The notes below the pieces were generated by a model. The model was not told the origin of the DNA. It saw only the letters and a program-made list of their open reading frames with translations, and ran no database searches. From positions 124,001-188,000 of the forward strand of contig NZ_ARXS01000003.1 of assembly GCF_025532145.1 (NCBI RefSeq): a stretch of 64,000 nucleotides of DNA, in the 5' to 3' direction. The position numbers and the translations under genes are program-made. This document shows, piece after piece, positions 1-10,132 of this stretch (within the stretch, counting starts at the first letter, position 1; each line of letters starts with the position of its first letter). The stretch comes from Alloalcanivorax balearicus MACL04. Lineage in GTDB: Bacteria > Pseudomonadota > Gammaproteobacteria > Pseudomonadales > Alcanivoracaceae.

Positions 1-56
1 TTGTACCGGGGTAACCCGGTCCCTTGTGAACAGAAACGGATAAGGATAACGACGGG

Positions 57-779
57 ATGACAACCGTGCAGGATAACCCGCCGACCATCATGATCGTCGA
101 GGACGATGACCGCCTCGCCGACCTGACCCGAGAATACCTGGAATCCAACGGCCTCGCCGTTACCGTGGTGCGCGATGGGGAAGACGCGATCCGCCGGATC
201 CGCGCCGAGCAACCGGATCTGGTGGTACTGGATCTGATGCTGCCGGGGGCGGACGGTCTGACGGTGTGCCGGGAAGTCAGGGGGGCGTACAAAAAGCCAA
301 TCCTGATGCTGACCGCCCGCACCGACGACATGGATCAGGTACTGGGGCTGGAGATGGGCGCCGACGATTACGTCGCCAAACCGGTCAAGCCGCGGGTATT
401 GCTGGCGCGGATCCGCGCCCTGCTGCGGCGGGTGGAAACCGACAATGAGCGAGACAACTCACCGGCCCGCCTCGAATTCGGTGCTCTGGTGATCGACAAC
501 GCCGCCCGCGAAGTGACGCTGAGAGGCGAGTCGGTGGATCTCACCAGCGCCGAATACGATCTGCTCTGGTTGTTGGCCTCCAACGCTGGCACCGTGCTGT
601 CCCGGGAGACCATCTTCGAGAAACTCCGCGGCATCCAGTACGATGGCCAGGACCGTTCCATCGACGTGCGCATTTCCCGGATCCGCCCGAAAGTCGGCGA
701 CGACCCGGAAAATCCCAAGCGCATCAAGACCGTGCGTTCCAAGGGCTACCTGTTCGTCAAGGAAATGAGTTCCGGTTGA
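57..779 (+). CDS. rstA: OmpR/RstA-family response regulator
   Basis: DNA-binding response regulator of 240 aa that should be phosphorylated by the histidine kinase encoded just downstream and then control transcription. The receiver domain covers about residues 10-125, with acidic residues 15-17, the phospho-acceptor Asp59 (in VVLDLMLPG), Thr86 (LTA) and Lys108 (AKPVKP). A winged-helix OmpR-type output domain fills the C-terminal half and ends in a TVRSKGYLF strand typical of the family. The ATG at 57 follows an AAGGATAA stretch usable as a ribosome site. It forms an operon with the kinase gene. RstA is the closest family by sequence impression, but other OmpR subfamilies are possible and target genes cannot be read from here. 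Confidence 0.85.
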   Translation: MTTVQDNPPTIMIVEDDDRLADLTREYLESNGLAVTVVRDGEDAIRRIRAEQPDLVVLDLMLPGADGLTVCREVRGAYKKPILMLTARTDDMDQVLGLEMGADDYVAKPVKPRVLLARIRALLRRVETDNERDNSPARLEFGALVIDNAAREVTLRGESVDLTSAEYDLLWLLASNAGTVLSRETIFEKLRGIQYDGQDRSIDVRISRIRPKVGDDPENPKRIKTVRSKGYLFVKEMSSG

Positions 780-875
780 AGACACCGTGCCCGCTTCCCC
801 GCCGCGCCGTGACCGGCGTCGGCGGCGCGGGCGCGGCTGTTGGCGCCACTTGCCCGGGTTGACCGGAGAGGCCTC

Positions 876-2462
876 TTGAACAGCATTTTTGTGCGCATCT
901 ACGGTGGCATCCTGGTGGCCCTGCTGATCATCGGTGCCGCCACCTATGTCGGCGTTGATCTGATCAATCAGTACCGCGCCGGTCAGTATCGCGAGCGCAT
1001 GGCGGAAGGGACTTTCTTTCTGCTCGGGGAGGGACTGCGGGAGCAATCCGGAGCCGACCGCGCCGAATGGCTGCGGGAGATGAGCCGTCGGCTTGGCGCC
1101 TCCCTGCGGATACACCCGGGGGCGGACCTCAGCCTGACCTACCGGGAGCGGTTGCACCTGGACGAAGGCCGGGTGGTGATCCGAGAACACCGGGAGTCCG
1201 AACGGATCACCGTGCTGTATCACGTTCCCGGCGGGGACGATTATCTGGTTACCAGTCTCGAACGTCTCTCCGAGCAGCAGGCGCGCCTCAAGGCGGTGGC
1301 GCCGGAGCAGCGGGCCCAGTCCCTGGCGCGGCTGGTGCCGTACTTCGGGTTTCCGCTGTCCCTGGCGGAGTGGGGAGAAGTTGGTCTCGACGAGGAACAG
1401 TACCAGCGCCTGGACCGCAACGAGATGGTGCTGCTGCTCACCGACAGCACGCGCCGGGACGCCACCCTCTACCTTTACGTGCCCATCCCACGGGACCACC
1501 GGGTGCTGGTGCTCGGGCCGATGACCCTGTTCGATCCGTTCCCCTGGGAATTACTGGTGATCGCCAGCTTGCTGGCCTTGTGTCTGGTGGCGTTGTCCAC
1601 TTATCTCCAGGTCCGGCCGCTGCAAACCCGACTGCGCCATCTCGAGCGGGCGGTGAAACGGCTCGGCGGCGGCGATCTTACCGCCCACGCCGACGTTCGC
1701 GGCGGCGACTCCATCGGCCAACTGGCCGCCACCTTCAACGGCATGACCGCCCACATCCGCCGGTTGATCCATGCCCAACGGGAGATGACCCGGGCGGTCT
1801 CCCACGAACTGCGCACGCCGGTGGCGCGGCTGCGTTTCGGTCTGGAAATGCTGGCCGACAGCGAATCCGCCGAGGCCCGCCGGGAGCGACTGGATGCCCT
1901 GGACCGGGACATTGACCAGCTGGATCAGTTGATCGATGAGATTCTCACCTATGCGCGGCTGGAACAGGGCACGCCGACCATCGACTTCCAGCCGGTGTAT
2001 CTGGTGGAAGTGTGCGAGCAGTTGCGAGGGGAACTGGACACGATTCGCGGGGATATCGTGATCGAGGTGGAAGGGGACCGGACCCTGGCCGTGGATGGCG
2101 ACCCGCGCTACCTGCACCGTATCCTGCAGAATCTGGTCACCAACGCTCTACGCTACGCGCAGGCGCGCATCCTCATGACCATACGGCTGGAAGAAGGCGG
2201 CGAACGGGTGGTGCTGGAAGTGGACGACGACGGTTCGGGGATCCCCGAGCATCAACGCGAGCGGGTGTTCAAGCCCTTCGCCCGTCTGGACCAGTCCCGG
2301 CACCGCGCCAGCGGCGGCTACGGCCTGGGGCTGTCCATCGTCAAGCGCATTGTCGACTGGCACGGCGGCGAAGTAAGGGTGCTGGAAAGCGACTGGGGCG
2401 GCGCCCGTTTCCAGGTTATCCTGCCCCGCGAACAGCAGCGCCAGCATGTGCTGGGAAGATGA
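876..2462 (+). CDS. rstB: RstB-like sensor histidine kinase
   Basis: Inner-membrane sensor kinase of about 528 aa, partner of the preceding response regulator. Order of parts: a first membrane helix (residues about 5-25), a periplasmic sensing region of roughly 190 aa, a second membrane helix, a HAMP linker, an HisKA dimerisation helix with phospho-acceptor His310 (SHELRTPVARLR), and a C-terminal HATPase domain with N box (NLVTNALRYA) and G boxes (DDDGSGIP, GYGLGLSIV). I choose the TTG at 876 because GGAGAGG lies at 865-871 and the protein then opens directly with the membrane helix as RstB proteins do. A TTG at 840 would add 12 unlikely residues. The sensed signal is unknown. Confidence 0.85.
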   Translation: MNSIFVRIYGGILVALLIIGAATYVGVDLINQYRAGQYRERMAEGTFFLLGEGLREQSGADRAEWLREMSRRLGASLRIHPGADLSLTYRERLHLDEGRVVIREHRESERITVLYHVPGGDDYLVTSLERLSEQQARLKAVAPEQRAQSLARLVPYFGFPLSLAEWGEVGLDEEQYQRLDRNEMVLLLTDSTRRDATLYLYVPIPRDHRVLVLGPMTLFDPFPWELLVIASLLALCLVALSTYLQVRPLQTRLRHLERAVKRLGGGDLTAHADVRGGDSIGQLAATFNGMTAHIRRLIHAQREMTRAVSHELRTPVARLRFGLEMLADSESAEARRERLDALDRDIDQLDQLIDEILTYARLEQGTPTIDFQPVYLVEVCEQLRGELDTIRGDIVIEVEGDRTLAVDGDPRYLHRILQNLVTNALRYAQARILMTIRLEEGGERVVLEVDDDGSGIPEHQRERVFKPFARLDQSRHRASGGYGLGLSIVKRIVDWHGGEVRVLESDWGGARFQVILPREQQRQHVLGR

Positions 2463-2480
2463 GAAGAGCAATTAACAGGG

Positions 2481-2596
2481 AATAGTGAACAGTTAACAGC
2501 GAAAAACAAAAGTCGACCAATACGTTTTCTGCAGGCATCTCCCACAGCGGTTAAAGATCACCTGTTTTTATCTTTCGCTGTTAACTGTTCACTATT
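2481..2596. repeat. 24-bp perfect inverted repeat of TTAACAG/TGAACAG family
   Basis: Positions 2481-2504 and 2573-2596 are exact reverse complements (core GTGAACAGTTAACAGCGAAA), separated by 68 bp. They fill the gap between the kinase gene and glpK. Related single-arm copies lie at 6555-6592 and 18883-18926. The spacer also contains a CTCCCACAGCGG fragment resembling the REP-like elements of this window. Confidence 0.8.
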
Positions 2597-2623
2597 AATT
2601 ATTAACTGATTTCCGGGGTTCTC

Positions 2624-4077
<1,454 letters not shown>

Positions 4078-4093
<16 letters not shown>

Positions 4094-4134
4094 GATGCGC
4101 CGGGTGATGTGGGATGCCCCCTGGGTGATGTGAC
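4078..4134. repeat. 19-bp tandem repeat at glpK 3' end, about 3 copies
   Basis: The unit GCGCCGGGTGATGTGAGAT at 4078-4096 includes the last codons and stop of glpK. It is repeated with one change at 4097-4115 and in a more diverged form at 4116-4134. The repeats are non-coding apart from the first copy and look like slippage or local duplication. Confidence 0.75.
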
Positions 4135-4327
4135 TTTCTTTTACACAGGCGGCATGGGCCGCCTCACCGGGTTTCAGTATCATTTCCGGGCTGCTCTAGG
4201 AAAATAGCCTGATGCCTGTTGCCGATACTGCCCCTGCGTGGCTCCGGTAAACCCGGCTCCGGCTCCGGAACAGCGTTCGGCGTGTGGTGCATAGGCCCCC
4301 GCCTGCCATCATTCGGGGACCCGGCGC

Positions 4328-5416
4328 ATGCAGCAAAGAATCTCGCGGGGATATGACAAACAGGAATTCCAGCGGCTGTCCCTGGCGGCGTTGCTGGGCG
4401 CCGGCGCTCACACTCTGGTGTGCTGGCTGGCGTTGCAATGGGGCTTTTTCGCCCTGTCCCCGGAGGCGTTCTTCCTCACCTTCCTGGCGCTCTGGTTCGG
4501 CCATCTGGTGGTCTGGAGCCTGGCCTGCCTGACCCTTCGCAATGGTGGTGACGTCCGCCGTTTTATCGAGCCGGTGCTGGTGTGGAGCACGGTGGCGTTG
4601 CTGGTCAGCGCCTTGTTCCTCAGTGATCACCGCCTGCTGGTCATGGTGTTCTTTCTCGCTGTGCTGCAAATCGGAGTGTTCCGTGTTGGCCGCTGGCAAT
4701 TGCTGCGCCTGGCATTGCTCGGCGTGGGCGGTTACGCGCTGGTGTTGCTGGAACTGCAAAGCAGTGCGCCGCACGCCTTCAACGCCATGGTGGAGTGGCA
4801 ACACTGGCTGCTGTTCACCCTGGCGGTGGTGCTGATGATGTTGCTGGCGCTGGAGATCGTCGGCATCCGCCGTCGCATCGACGGCCGCAACGAAGCCTTG
4901 CAGCAAATGGCGCGGCAGGTCCGTGATCTGGCGATCCGCGATGAGCTGACCGGCCTGTACGGCCGCCGCCACGCCATGGAGCTGCTGACCAAGGCCTGTG
5001 GCCAGGCCCGTCGTGGTGCCTATCTGCTGGCGGTGGTGTTCGTCGACCTGGATCATTTCAAAACCATCAACGACCGATATGGCCACCTGACTGGTGACCG
5101 TGTCCTGATCCGTTTCGCCGATTTGCTGCGCCGCCATCTGCAACCGCCGGCGCTGGCGGCGCGGATGGGGGGCGAGGAGTTCTTGTTGATTCTGCCGGTC
5201 AGTCACCGGGAGCAGGCCCGGGAGCTGGTGGAGCGGATACTGGCGGAACTGCGTGAAGAGGGCTTCGAGGGCCAGCCGGACTTGAGTGTGACCGCTTCCG
5301 CCGGCCTTGCCTTGGCCGGCACCGGGGAAGAGGCGGAACAGGTGCTGGCCCGCGCCGACCGGCTGCTGTATCAGGCCAAGCAGGCCGGCCGTGATCGCTT
5401 GCTGGAGGAAGCGTGA
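4328..5416 (+). CDS. Membrane diguanylate cyclase (GGDEF) A
   Basis: Protein of 362 aa predicted to make cyclic-di-GMP. Residues about 15-175 form five or six hydrophobic helices, an integral-membrane sensory module I cannot assign to a named MASE family. A short linker and a GGDEF domain with the conserved entry LAIRDELTGLYGRRHAMELL and active site MGGEEF follow. The I-site position (RxxD five residues before GGEEF) is occupied by QPPA, so product feedback at that site is probably lost. It is translationally coupled to a paralogue that begins at its stop codon. Alternative starts upstream cannot be excluded because no strong ribosome site is visible. Confidence 0.85.
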   Translation: MQQRISRGYDKQEFQRLSLAALLGAGAHTLVCWLALQWGFFALSPEAFFLTFLALWFGHLVVWSLACLTLRNGGDVRRFIEPVLVWSTVALLVSALFLSDHRLLVMVFFLAVLQIGVFRVGRWQLLRLALLGVGGYALVLLELQSSAPHAFNAMVEWQHWLLFTLAVVLMMLLALEIVGIRRRIDGRNEALQQMARQVRDLAIRDELTGLYGRRHAMELLTKACGQARRGAYLLAVVFVDLDHFKTINDRYGHLTGDRVLIRFADLLRRHLQPPALAARMGGEEFLLILPVSHREQARELVERILAELREEGFEGQPDLSVTASAGLALAGTGEEAEQVLARADRLLYQAKQAGRDRLLEEA

Positions 5417-6519
5417 TGAAGCCGGACTGGCAGCCGTTGGGGCGCCTGACAGTGAACGAGCGCCGCCTGCTGCGGGTGCATGGTCGCTCGGTGGTGGCGG
5501 TGGCGCTGTTTTATTCGGCGGTGGCGACGGTGCTGTGGAAACTGGGGCACAGCCGCGTCGACGGAGAGGTGCTGGCGTGCGCGCTGGCGCTGCTATGGAG
5601 TCTCATGCTGCCTTACCTGGCGATGATCGAGCGCGGTCTGACCCGGGCCTGGCAGGAGCCGACGCTGTCGTTTCCGGCCGGGATCGTTCTGGCCGCCATG
5701 CTGTTGCTGACGGCGGTACACACCACGGACGGGCGCCTCGCCGTGATGTTGCTGTATTTCCCGCTGCTGTTGCTGCTGTCGTTCCGGTTGGAGCCAAGAG
5801 CTCTGAGTCTGTTGTCCGTGGTGGTCAGTGCGGCTTACGGGCTGGCGTTGCTCGGTCTTTATCAGCATCGGGATGAACATTTGGAGCTGGCGTCGGCGCT
5901 GCTGCAGTGGCTGGCTTTCGTGGCGGTGAGCGCTTGCTTCACCATTACCGGGGGCGGCGTCAATGCGTTGCGTCGGACCCTCGGCCGACACAATCGGGAA
6001 CTGGCGCGGATGGTGCGGCAAAGCCGGGAACTGGCGATTCGCGACGATCTGACCGGGCTGTTCAACCGCCGTCATATCGTGGAAGTGCTGGATTATCAGA
6101 AGAGTCTGGCGGACCGCCATCATTATCCGTTCGCGGTGTGTTACCTGGACATGGATCACTTCAAGGCGATCAACGATCACTACGGCCATCAATGGGGCGA
6201 CCAGGTGCTGCGCGCCTTCGCCGACCACGCCGCCGCCCTGTTGCGCGAGGGGGACTACCTGGCACGGCTCGGCGGTGAGGAGTTCCTGATGGTGTTGCCG
6301 CAAAGCAATGAGGCCGGCGCCCTGCGTGTGGTTGAACGCCTGCGCCAGCAGTGGGCCAACGCCGGTTTCGACCACATGGGCGGGCCGGCCACGGTGACGC
6401 TGTCCGCCGGTGTCGCCGGCTATCAGCCGGGGGAAACCGTGGAAACCTTGCTGGCCCGCGCCGATCACGGCCTCTACCTGGCCAAGAGCCATGGTCGCAA
6501 TCAGGTGCGGACGGGGTAG
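5413..6519 (+). CDS. Membrane diguanylate cyclase (GGDEF) B
   Basis: Tandem paralogue of the preceding gene, 368 aa counting from the GTG at 5413; the ATG at 5416 overlapping the upstream stop (TGATG) is equally likely. A multi-helix membrane region of about 180 residues precedes a GGDEF domain that enters with LAIRDDLTGLFNRRH and carries LGGEEF. Unlike its neighbour it retains the inhibitory I-site, REGD followed by exactly five residues and GGEEF, so it should be feedback-inhibited by c-di-GMP. The pair looks like a duplication in which one copy lost product control. Inputs and outputs are not visible. Confidence 0.85.
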   Translation: MMKPDWQPLGRLTVNERRLLRVHGRSVVAVALFYSAVATVLWKLGHSRVDGEVLACALALLWSLMLPYLAMIERGLTRAWQEPTLSFPAGIVLAAMLLLTAVHTTDGRLAVMLLYFPLLLLLSFRLEPRALSLLSVVVSAAYGLALLGLYQHRDEHLELASALLQWLAFVAVSACFTITGGGVNALRRTLGRHNRELARMVRQSRELAIRDDLTGLFNRRHIVEVLDYQKSLADRHHYPFAVCYLDMDHFKAINDHYGHQWGDQVLRAFADHAAALLREGDYLARLGGEEFLMVLPQSNEAGALRVVERLRQQWANAGFDHMGGPATVTLSAGVAGYQPGETVETLLARADHGLYLAKSHGRNQVRTG

Positions 6520-6554
6520 GCGCGGCCATGGCCTTGCTATGGAGCCGCAGTTGA

Positions 6555-6592
6555 GTTGACAGTTGATAGTGGACAGTTAACAGCGAAACAAA
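6555..6592. repeat. TTAACAG/TGAACAG-family repeat copy
   Basis: The sequence reads GTTGACAGTTGATAGTGGAC then AGTTAACAGCGAAACAAAG. It is a diverged single arm of the inverted repeat found at 2481-2596 and closely matches 18883-18926. All three copies end in ACAGCGAAA. Confidence 0.7.
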
Positions 6593-6609
6593 GCAGCCCG
6601 TGGTTCTTT

Positions 6610-6690
6610 AGCCGCTGTGGGAGCTTGCCCGCAAGCGAATGCCCAATACCGGAGGCCGTATTCGCCAGCAGGCTGGCTCCCACAGCGGCT
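6610..6690. repeat. REP-like palindrome (GCTGTGGGAGC)
   Basis: 15-bp perfect inverted arms AGCCGCTGTGGGAGC (6610-6624) and its complement (6676-6690) flank an inner part with GCAAGCGAAT and ATTCGCCAGCA. This is the commonest dispersed palindrome in the window. Confidence 0.75.
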
Positions 6691-6828
6691 TCGTCGCCCT
6701 CTCTGAATTCGTGTTCCCGGCACCTGCCGATAGGGCATTGCGGGAATTCACAAGCCAGAGCGTCAGACTCTCCTGCAATTATGGGACAGCCGTGGTTCAC
6801 GGACCGCGATCTTCCCGGGCGTCCGGCG

Positions 6829-7884
6829 CTAGTCTTCGTCCTGAAGCGGGAAGGCCACCAGGACCGTGGGCGCCATGGTCACTGGCATCATCTCGCCGGG
6901 GCGTGCTGGTGGTTCCCGGCCGCTGGTCTGGCACAACAAGGTGCCGCCGTCCGGCAAACGTAACCGGTGCAGAACCGTGGGACCGGTGAACAGGCTCTTT
7001 TCCACGGTCAGCGGCGTGCCCTGGGGATCCGGCAACAGGTCATCCGGCCGCAACAGCACGTCCACCTCGGTGCCGGCCGGCCAGGGCAGGGGGCCGTCAC
7101 GCAGTTCTCCCAGCACAGTGCCAACCGCGCCGGCGGCGGTGACGGTGCCGCGCAGGAAGGTGCCGTAGCCGGCGAATTCCGCCACGAAACGGCTGCGCGG
7201 AGCGTGATAGATGCGATGAGGGCTGTCCCACTGGGCCAGGGTTCCGGCCTGCATGACGCCGACCTGGTCGGCGAGCAGAAACGCCTCTTCCTGATCGTGA
7301 GTGACCATTAGCGCCGCCACTTGCTCCTGGCGCAGGATATCACCCAGTTCCTCGGCCAGGGCCCGGCGCAGATCCAGGTCGAGGCTGGCGAAAGGTTCGT
7401 CCAGTAACAGCAGGCGCGGGCGCGGCGCCAGGGAGCGGGCCAGGGCCACCCGCTGTTGCTGACCGCCGGACAATTCGTGGGGATAGCGCTGATCCAGCCC
7501 TTCCAGGCGTACCCGGCGCAGGCACTGGGCGACCCGTTCGCGGCGTTGCTCCGCTGTCTCCCGGCGCAGAGCGAAAGCCACGTTCTCGGCCACGGTCAAA
7601 TGGGGGAACAGGGCGTGTTCCTGGAACACCATACCGAGCCGCCGGCGTTCCGGGGCCAGCTGATAGCCGGGACGGGCCACTTCCTCGCCGCCGATATGAA
7701 TGCGACCGGCCTGGATCGGTTCCAGCCCGGCCACCGCTCTCAGGGTGGTGGTCTTGCCGCAGCCGCTGGGTCCCAGCAGACAGGCGATCCGGCCTTCCTC
7801 CAGGGTGAAACTGACGCCGTTCACGGCGCGGTATTCACCATACTGGCAGGCCAGATCGGTAACGGTCAGCAGGGGCTGGGACAT
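6829..7884 (-). CDS. ABC transporter ATP-binding protein, FbpC/PotA-like
   Basis: ATPase subunit of about 351 aa for an import system of the iron(III)/spermidine/sulfate type. Walker A (GPSGCGKTT, near residue 40), Q-loop, signature LSGGQQQRVALARSL, Walker B LLLLDEPFASLD and the switch His (VTHDQEEA) are all intact. A C-terminal TOBE-like regulatory region follows (RPDDLLPDP, GPTVLHRL). I use the ATG at 7884 rather than a TTG at 7893. No permease or binding protein is encoded nearby. The gene is the last of an argD-argF operon. P. aeruginosa also has an ABC ATPase gene beside argF, so the position may be conserved. The substrate is not determinable. Confidence 0.85.
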   Translation of the reverse strand: MSQPLLTVTDLACQYGEYRAVNGVSFTLEEGRIACLLGPSGCGKTTTLRAVAGLEPIQAGRIHIGGEEVARPGYQLAPERRRLGMVFQEHALFPHLTVAENVAFALRRETAEQRRERVAQCLRRVRLEGLDQRYPHELSGGQQQRVALARSLAPRPRLLLLDEPFASLDLDLRRALAEELGDILRQEQVAALMVTHDQEEAFLLADQVGVMQAGTLAQWDSPHRIYHAPRSRFVAEFAGYGTFLRGTVTAAGAVGTVLGELRDGPLPWPAGTEVDVLLRPDDLLPDPQGTPLTVEKSLFTGPTVLHRLRLPDGGTLLCQTSGREPPARPGEMMPVTMAPTVLVAFPLQDED

Positions 7885-7898
7885 GGGCCGCAATGTTG

Positions 7899-8807
7899 TC
7901 AGTGTTGGCCGTGGAGCAGGAATTCCAACAGCGCCTTCTGCGCGTGCAGACGGTTTTCCGCTTCGTCCCAGACCACGGAGCGCGGGTCGTCGAGCATGTC
8001 GTGGCTGATTTCCTCGCCACGGTGGGCGGGCAGGCAGTGCATGAACAGCGCCTGCTCGTCGGCCAGGTCCATCAGCGCCGGGGTCACCTGATAAGGGGCG
8101 AAATGCCGGGCCCGCTCCTGCTGTTCCTGCTCCTGGCCCATGGAGGCCCAGACATCGGTGGTGACCAGATGAGCGCCGGCCACCGCTTCGCGCGGGTCGC
8201 GCACCACAGACACTCGCCCGGCGTTGTCCGCCATCAGGGCGGCGTCGGGTTCAAAGCCTTCCGGGCAGGCCACCACCAGTTGGAAATCGAACTGGCGGGC
8301 GGCGTTGATGTAGCTGTTGCACATGTTGTTGCCGTCGCCGACCCAGACCACCTTGCGGCCCTTGATCTCGCCCCGATGCTCCACGTAGGTCTGCATGTCG
8401 GCCAGCAACTGGCAGGGGTGGAAATCGTCGGTGAGGGCATTGATCACCGGTACCCGGGAATGTTGCGCGAAGGTTTCCACGGTGCGGTGATCAAAAGTAC
8501 GGATCATCACCGCGTCCACCATGCGCGAGAGCACCCGGGCGGAATCCTCCACCGGTTCGCCACGGCCCAGCTGGGTGTCGCGGGAAGACAGGAAAATACT
8601 GGCGCCGCCGAATTGGGTCATGGCCACTTCGAAGGACACCCGGGTGCGGGTGGAGGACTTTTCAAAGATCATGCCCAGGGTTTTGCCGCGCAACGGCTCA
8701 TGGAACTGGCCGGTGCGCTGCATGGTTTTCAGCTCCACCGCCCGTTGGATCAGATAACCCAGTTCTTCCGGGGTCAGGTCCAGCAAAGTCAGAAAGTGGC
8801 GGGTCAT
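7899..8807 (-). CDS. argF: Ornithine carbamoyltransferase
   Basis: Cytoplasmic enzyme forming citrulline from ornithine and carbamoyl phosphate in arginine synthesis. It is 302 aa, the usual length. The carbamoyl-phosphate motif [10 protein letters not shown], the ornithine-site region and the [12 protein letters not shown] block with its active-site Cys are present. Its ATG overlaps the argD stop by four bases (ATGA), so the two are translationally coupled. argG lies 8 kb away on the other strand, and the set covers acetylornithine to argininosuccinate apart from the deacylation step. It is the anabolic rather than catabolic form by context. Confidence 0.95.
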   Translation of the reverse strand: MTRHFLTLLDLTPEELGYLIQRAVELKTMQRTGQFHEPLRGKTLGMIFEKSSTRTRVSFEVAMTQFGGASIFLSSRDTQLGRGEPVEDSARVLSRMVDAVMIRTFDHRTVETFAQHSRVPVINALTDDFHPCQLLADMQTYVEHRGEIKGRKVVWVGDGNNMCNSYINAARQFDFQLVVACPEGFEPDAALMADNAGRVSVVRDPREAVAGAHLVTTDVWASMGQEQEQQERARHFAPYQVTPALMDLADEQALFMHCLPAHRGEEISHDMLDDPRSVVWDEAENRLHAQKALLEFLLHGQH

Positions 8808-9985
8808 GAGGCCTCCTGCTCATCGGCATAGCGGTGGATCACGGTGCTCAGGGTGTGGACCAGTTGATCGCGCTCCGCGTCGCTGATAATCAACGGCGGC
8901 AGCAAGCGGATCACCGAGCCGGCGGTGACATTGATCAACAGCCCGGCTTCGCGGGCCCGGTCCACCAGCTCGCCGCAGGGACGATCCAGTTGAATACCCA
9001 CCATCATGCCCCGGCCACGGACCTCCTGGACCAGAGACAGACCGGACAGCGCCTCGCGCAGTTGCGCGCGCAGGGCCTCGCCCTTGTCGGCGACCTGTTC
9101 CAGCACACCGTCCTGCAACGTATCGATGACCGCCAGTGCCACTGCGCAGCCCAGTGGGTTGCCGCCGAAAGTGCTGCCGTGATTACCGGGCCCGAACAGA
9201 TCGCTGGCCGCGCCGCTGACCAGGCAGGCGCCAATCGGGAAGCCGTTACCCAGCCCCTTGGCGGTGGTGAGCACGTCGGGGCGGACCTGTTCCGCCTGGC
9301 AGGCGAAATAGGTGCCGGTGCGGCCGTTGCCGGTCTGGATCTCGTCGAGCATCAACAGCCAGCCGCGCTGATCGCAGAGTTCGCGCAGCTTTTGCAGATA
9401 GCCGGGGCTGGCCGCGTTGACGCCGCCTTCGCCCTGGACCGGTTCCACCAGCACCGCCACGACATTGTCATCGGCGGCCTCGTGGACCGCATCAAGGTCG
9501 TTGTAGGGCAAACGGCGGAAGCCTTCCAGCAGCGGTCCGAAGCCTTCCTGGACTTTCTGGTTGGCGGTGGCGGACAGTGTTGCCATGGTGCGGCCATGGA
9601 AGCTGCCTTCCATCACCAGCACCACCGGCTTTTCCACACCGCGGCGGCGGCCATGCAGCCGCGCCAGCTTGATCGCGGCCTCGTTGGCCTCGGCGCCGGA
9701 GTTGCCGAAGAACACTTTGTCCATGCCGGCCAGCTGGCACAGTCGCTCGGCCAGTCGTTCCTGAACGGGAATACGATACAGGTTGGAGGTGTGCATCAGG
9801 CGTTCGCTCTGCTCGCGAAGCGCCTGGACCACCGCCGGATGGCAGTGACCGAGATTACACACGGCGACACCGGACACCGCGTCCAGATACGCCTTGCCTT
9901 GTTCATCGTACAACCATACCCCCTGGCCGCGGACGAAAGCGATGGGCTGCCGCGCGTAGGTGGGGATCAGGAACTGCTCGCTCAT
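8804..9985 (-). CDS. argD: Acetylornithine aminotransferase
   Basis: PLP enzyme of 393 aa that transaminates N-acetylglutamate semialdehyde to N-acetylornithine; it may also act on succinyldiaminopimelate. Class-III aminotransferase features are present: [16 protein letters not shown], the [12 protein letters not shown] segment, the [12 protein letters not shown] cofactor-binding Asp region and the Schiff-base Lys in [15 protein letters not shown] set the start at the ATG at 9985 ([15 protein letters not shown]), which matches the family N-terminus. The open frame continues another 39 codons upstream without resembling the family. It is the first gene of the argD-argF-ABC ATPase operon. Confidence 0.92.
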   Translation of the reverse strand: MSEQFLIPTYARQPIAFVRGQGVWLYDEQGKAYLDAVSGVAVCNLGHCHPAVVQALREQSERLMHTSNLYRIPVQERLAERLCQLAGMDKVFFGNSGAEANEAAIKLARLHGRRRGVEKPVVLVMEGSFHGRTMATLSATANQKVQEGFGPLLEGFRRLPYNDLDAVHEAADDNVVAVLVEPVQGEGGVNAASPGYLQKLRELCDQRGWLLMLDEIQTGNGRTGTYFACQAEQVRPDVLTTAKGLGNGFPIGACLVSGAASDLFGPGNHGSTFGGNPLGCAVALAVIDTLQDGVLEQVADKGEALRAQLREALSGLSLVQEVRGRGMMVGIQLDRPCGELVDRAREAGLLINVTAGSVIRLLPPLIISDAERDQLVHTLSTVIHRYADEQEAS

Positions 9986-10132
9986 GATATTAGGGTCCGT
10001 GAAAATAAAAACGGCAGCCGAGGCTGCCAGTGGACCAACGATAATACTCACGCTTGAAGGGCGGCGCAACGCGCGGGCCCTGGGGCGTCCGGCCTGTGGC
10101 ATACTGCCTGTTCACTCATCGCCGACCCGATA

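Larger units (their letters stand above)
6520..6828. other. Intergenic region of repeats between convergent units
   Basis: Gap of about 309 bp between the diguanylate cyclase (plus) and the ABC ATPase (minus), whose 3' ends converge here. It contains a TTAACAG-family copy (6555-6592), a REP-like palindrome (6610-6690) and a fragment with TCACGGACCGCGA near 6796. No credible gene is seen. Confidence 0.7.

Noticed and set aside
5-20. Short ACCGGG / CCCGGT hairpin at the left edge as a terminator of an upstream gene
   Set aside because: The 6-bp stem has no T-tract and the upstream gene is outside the window.
459-1499. Long minus-strand open frame opposite the two-component genes
   Set aside because: It is antisense to two clear domain proteins and has no recognisable motif; long shadow frames are expected at this GC content.
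4147-4164. Hairpin AGGCGGC / GCCGCCT as glpK terminator
   Set aside because: The T-run lies before the stem rather than after it, so it does not fit a Rho-independent terminator on the plus strand.
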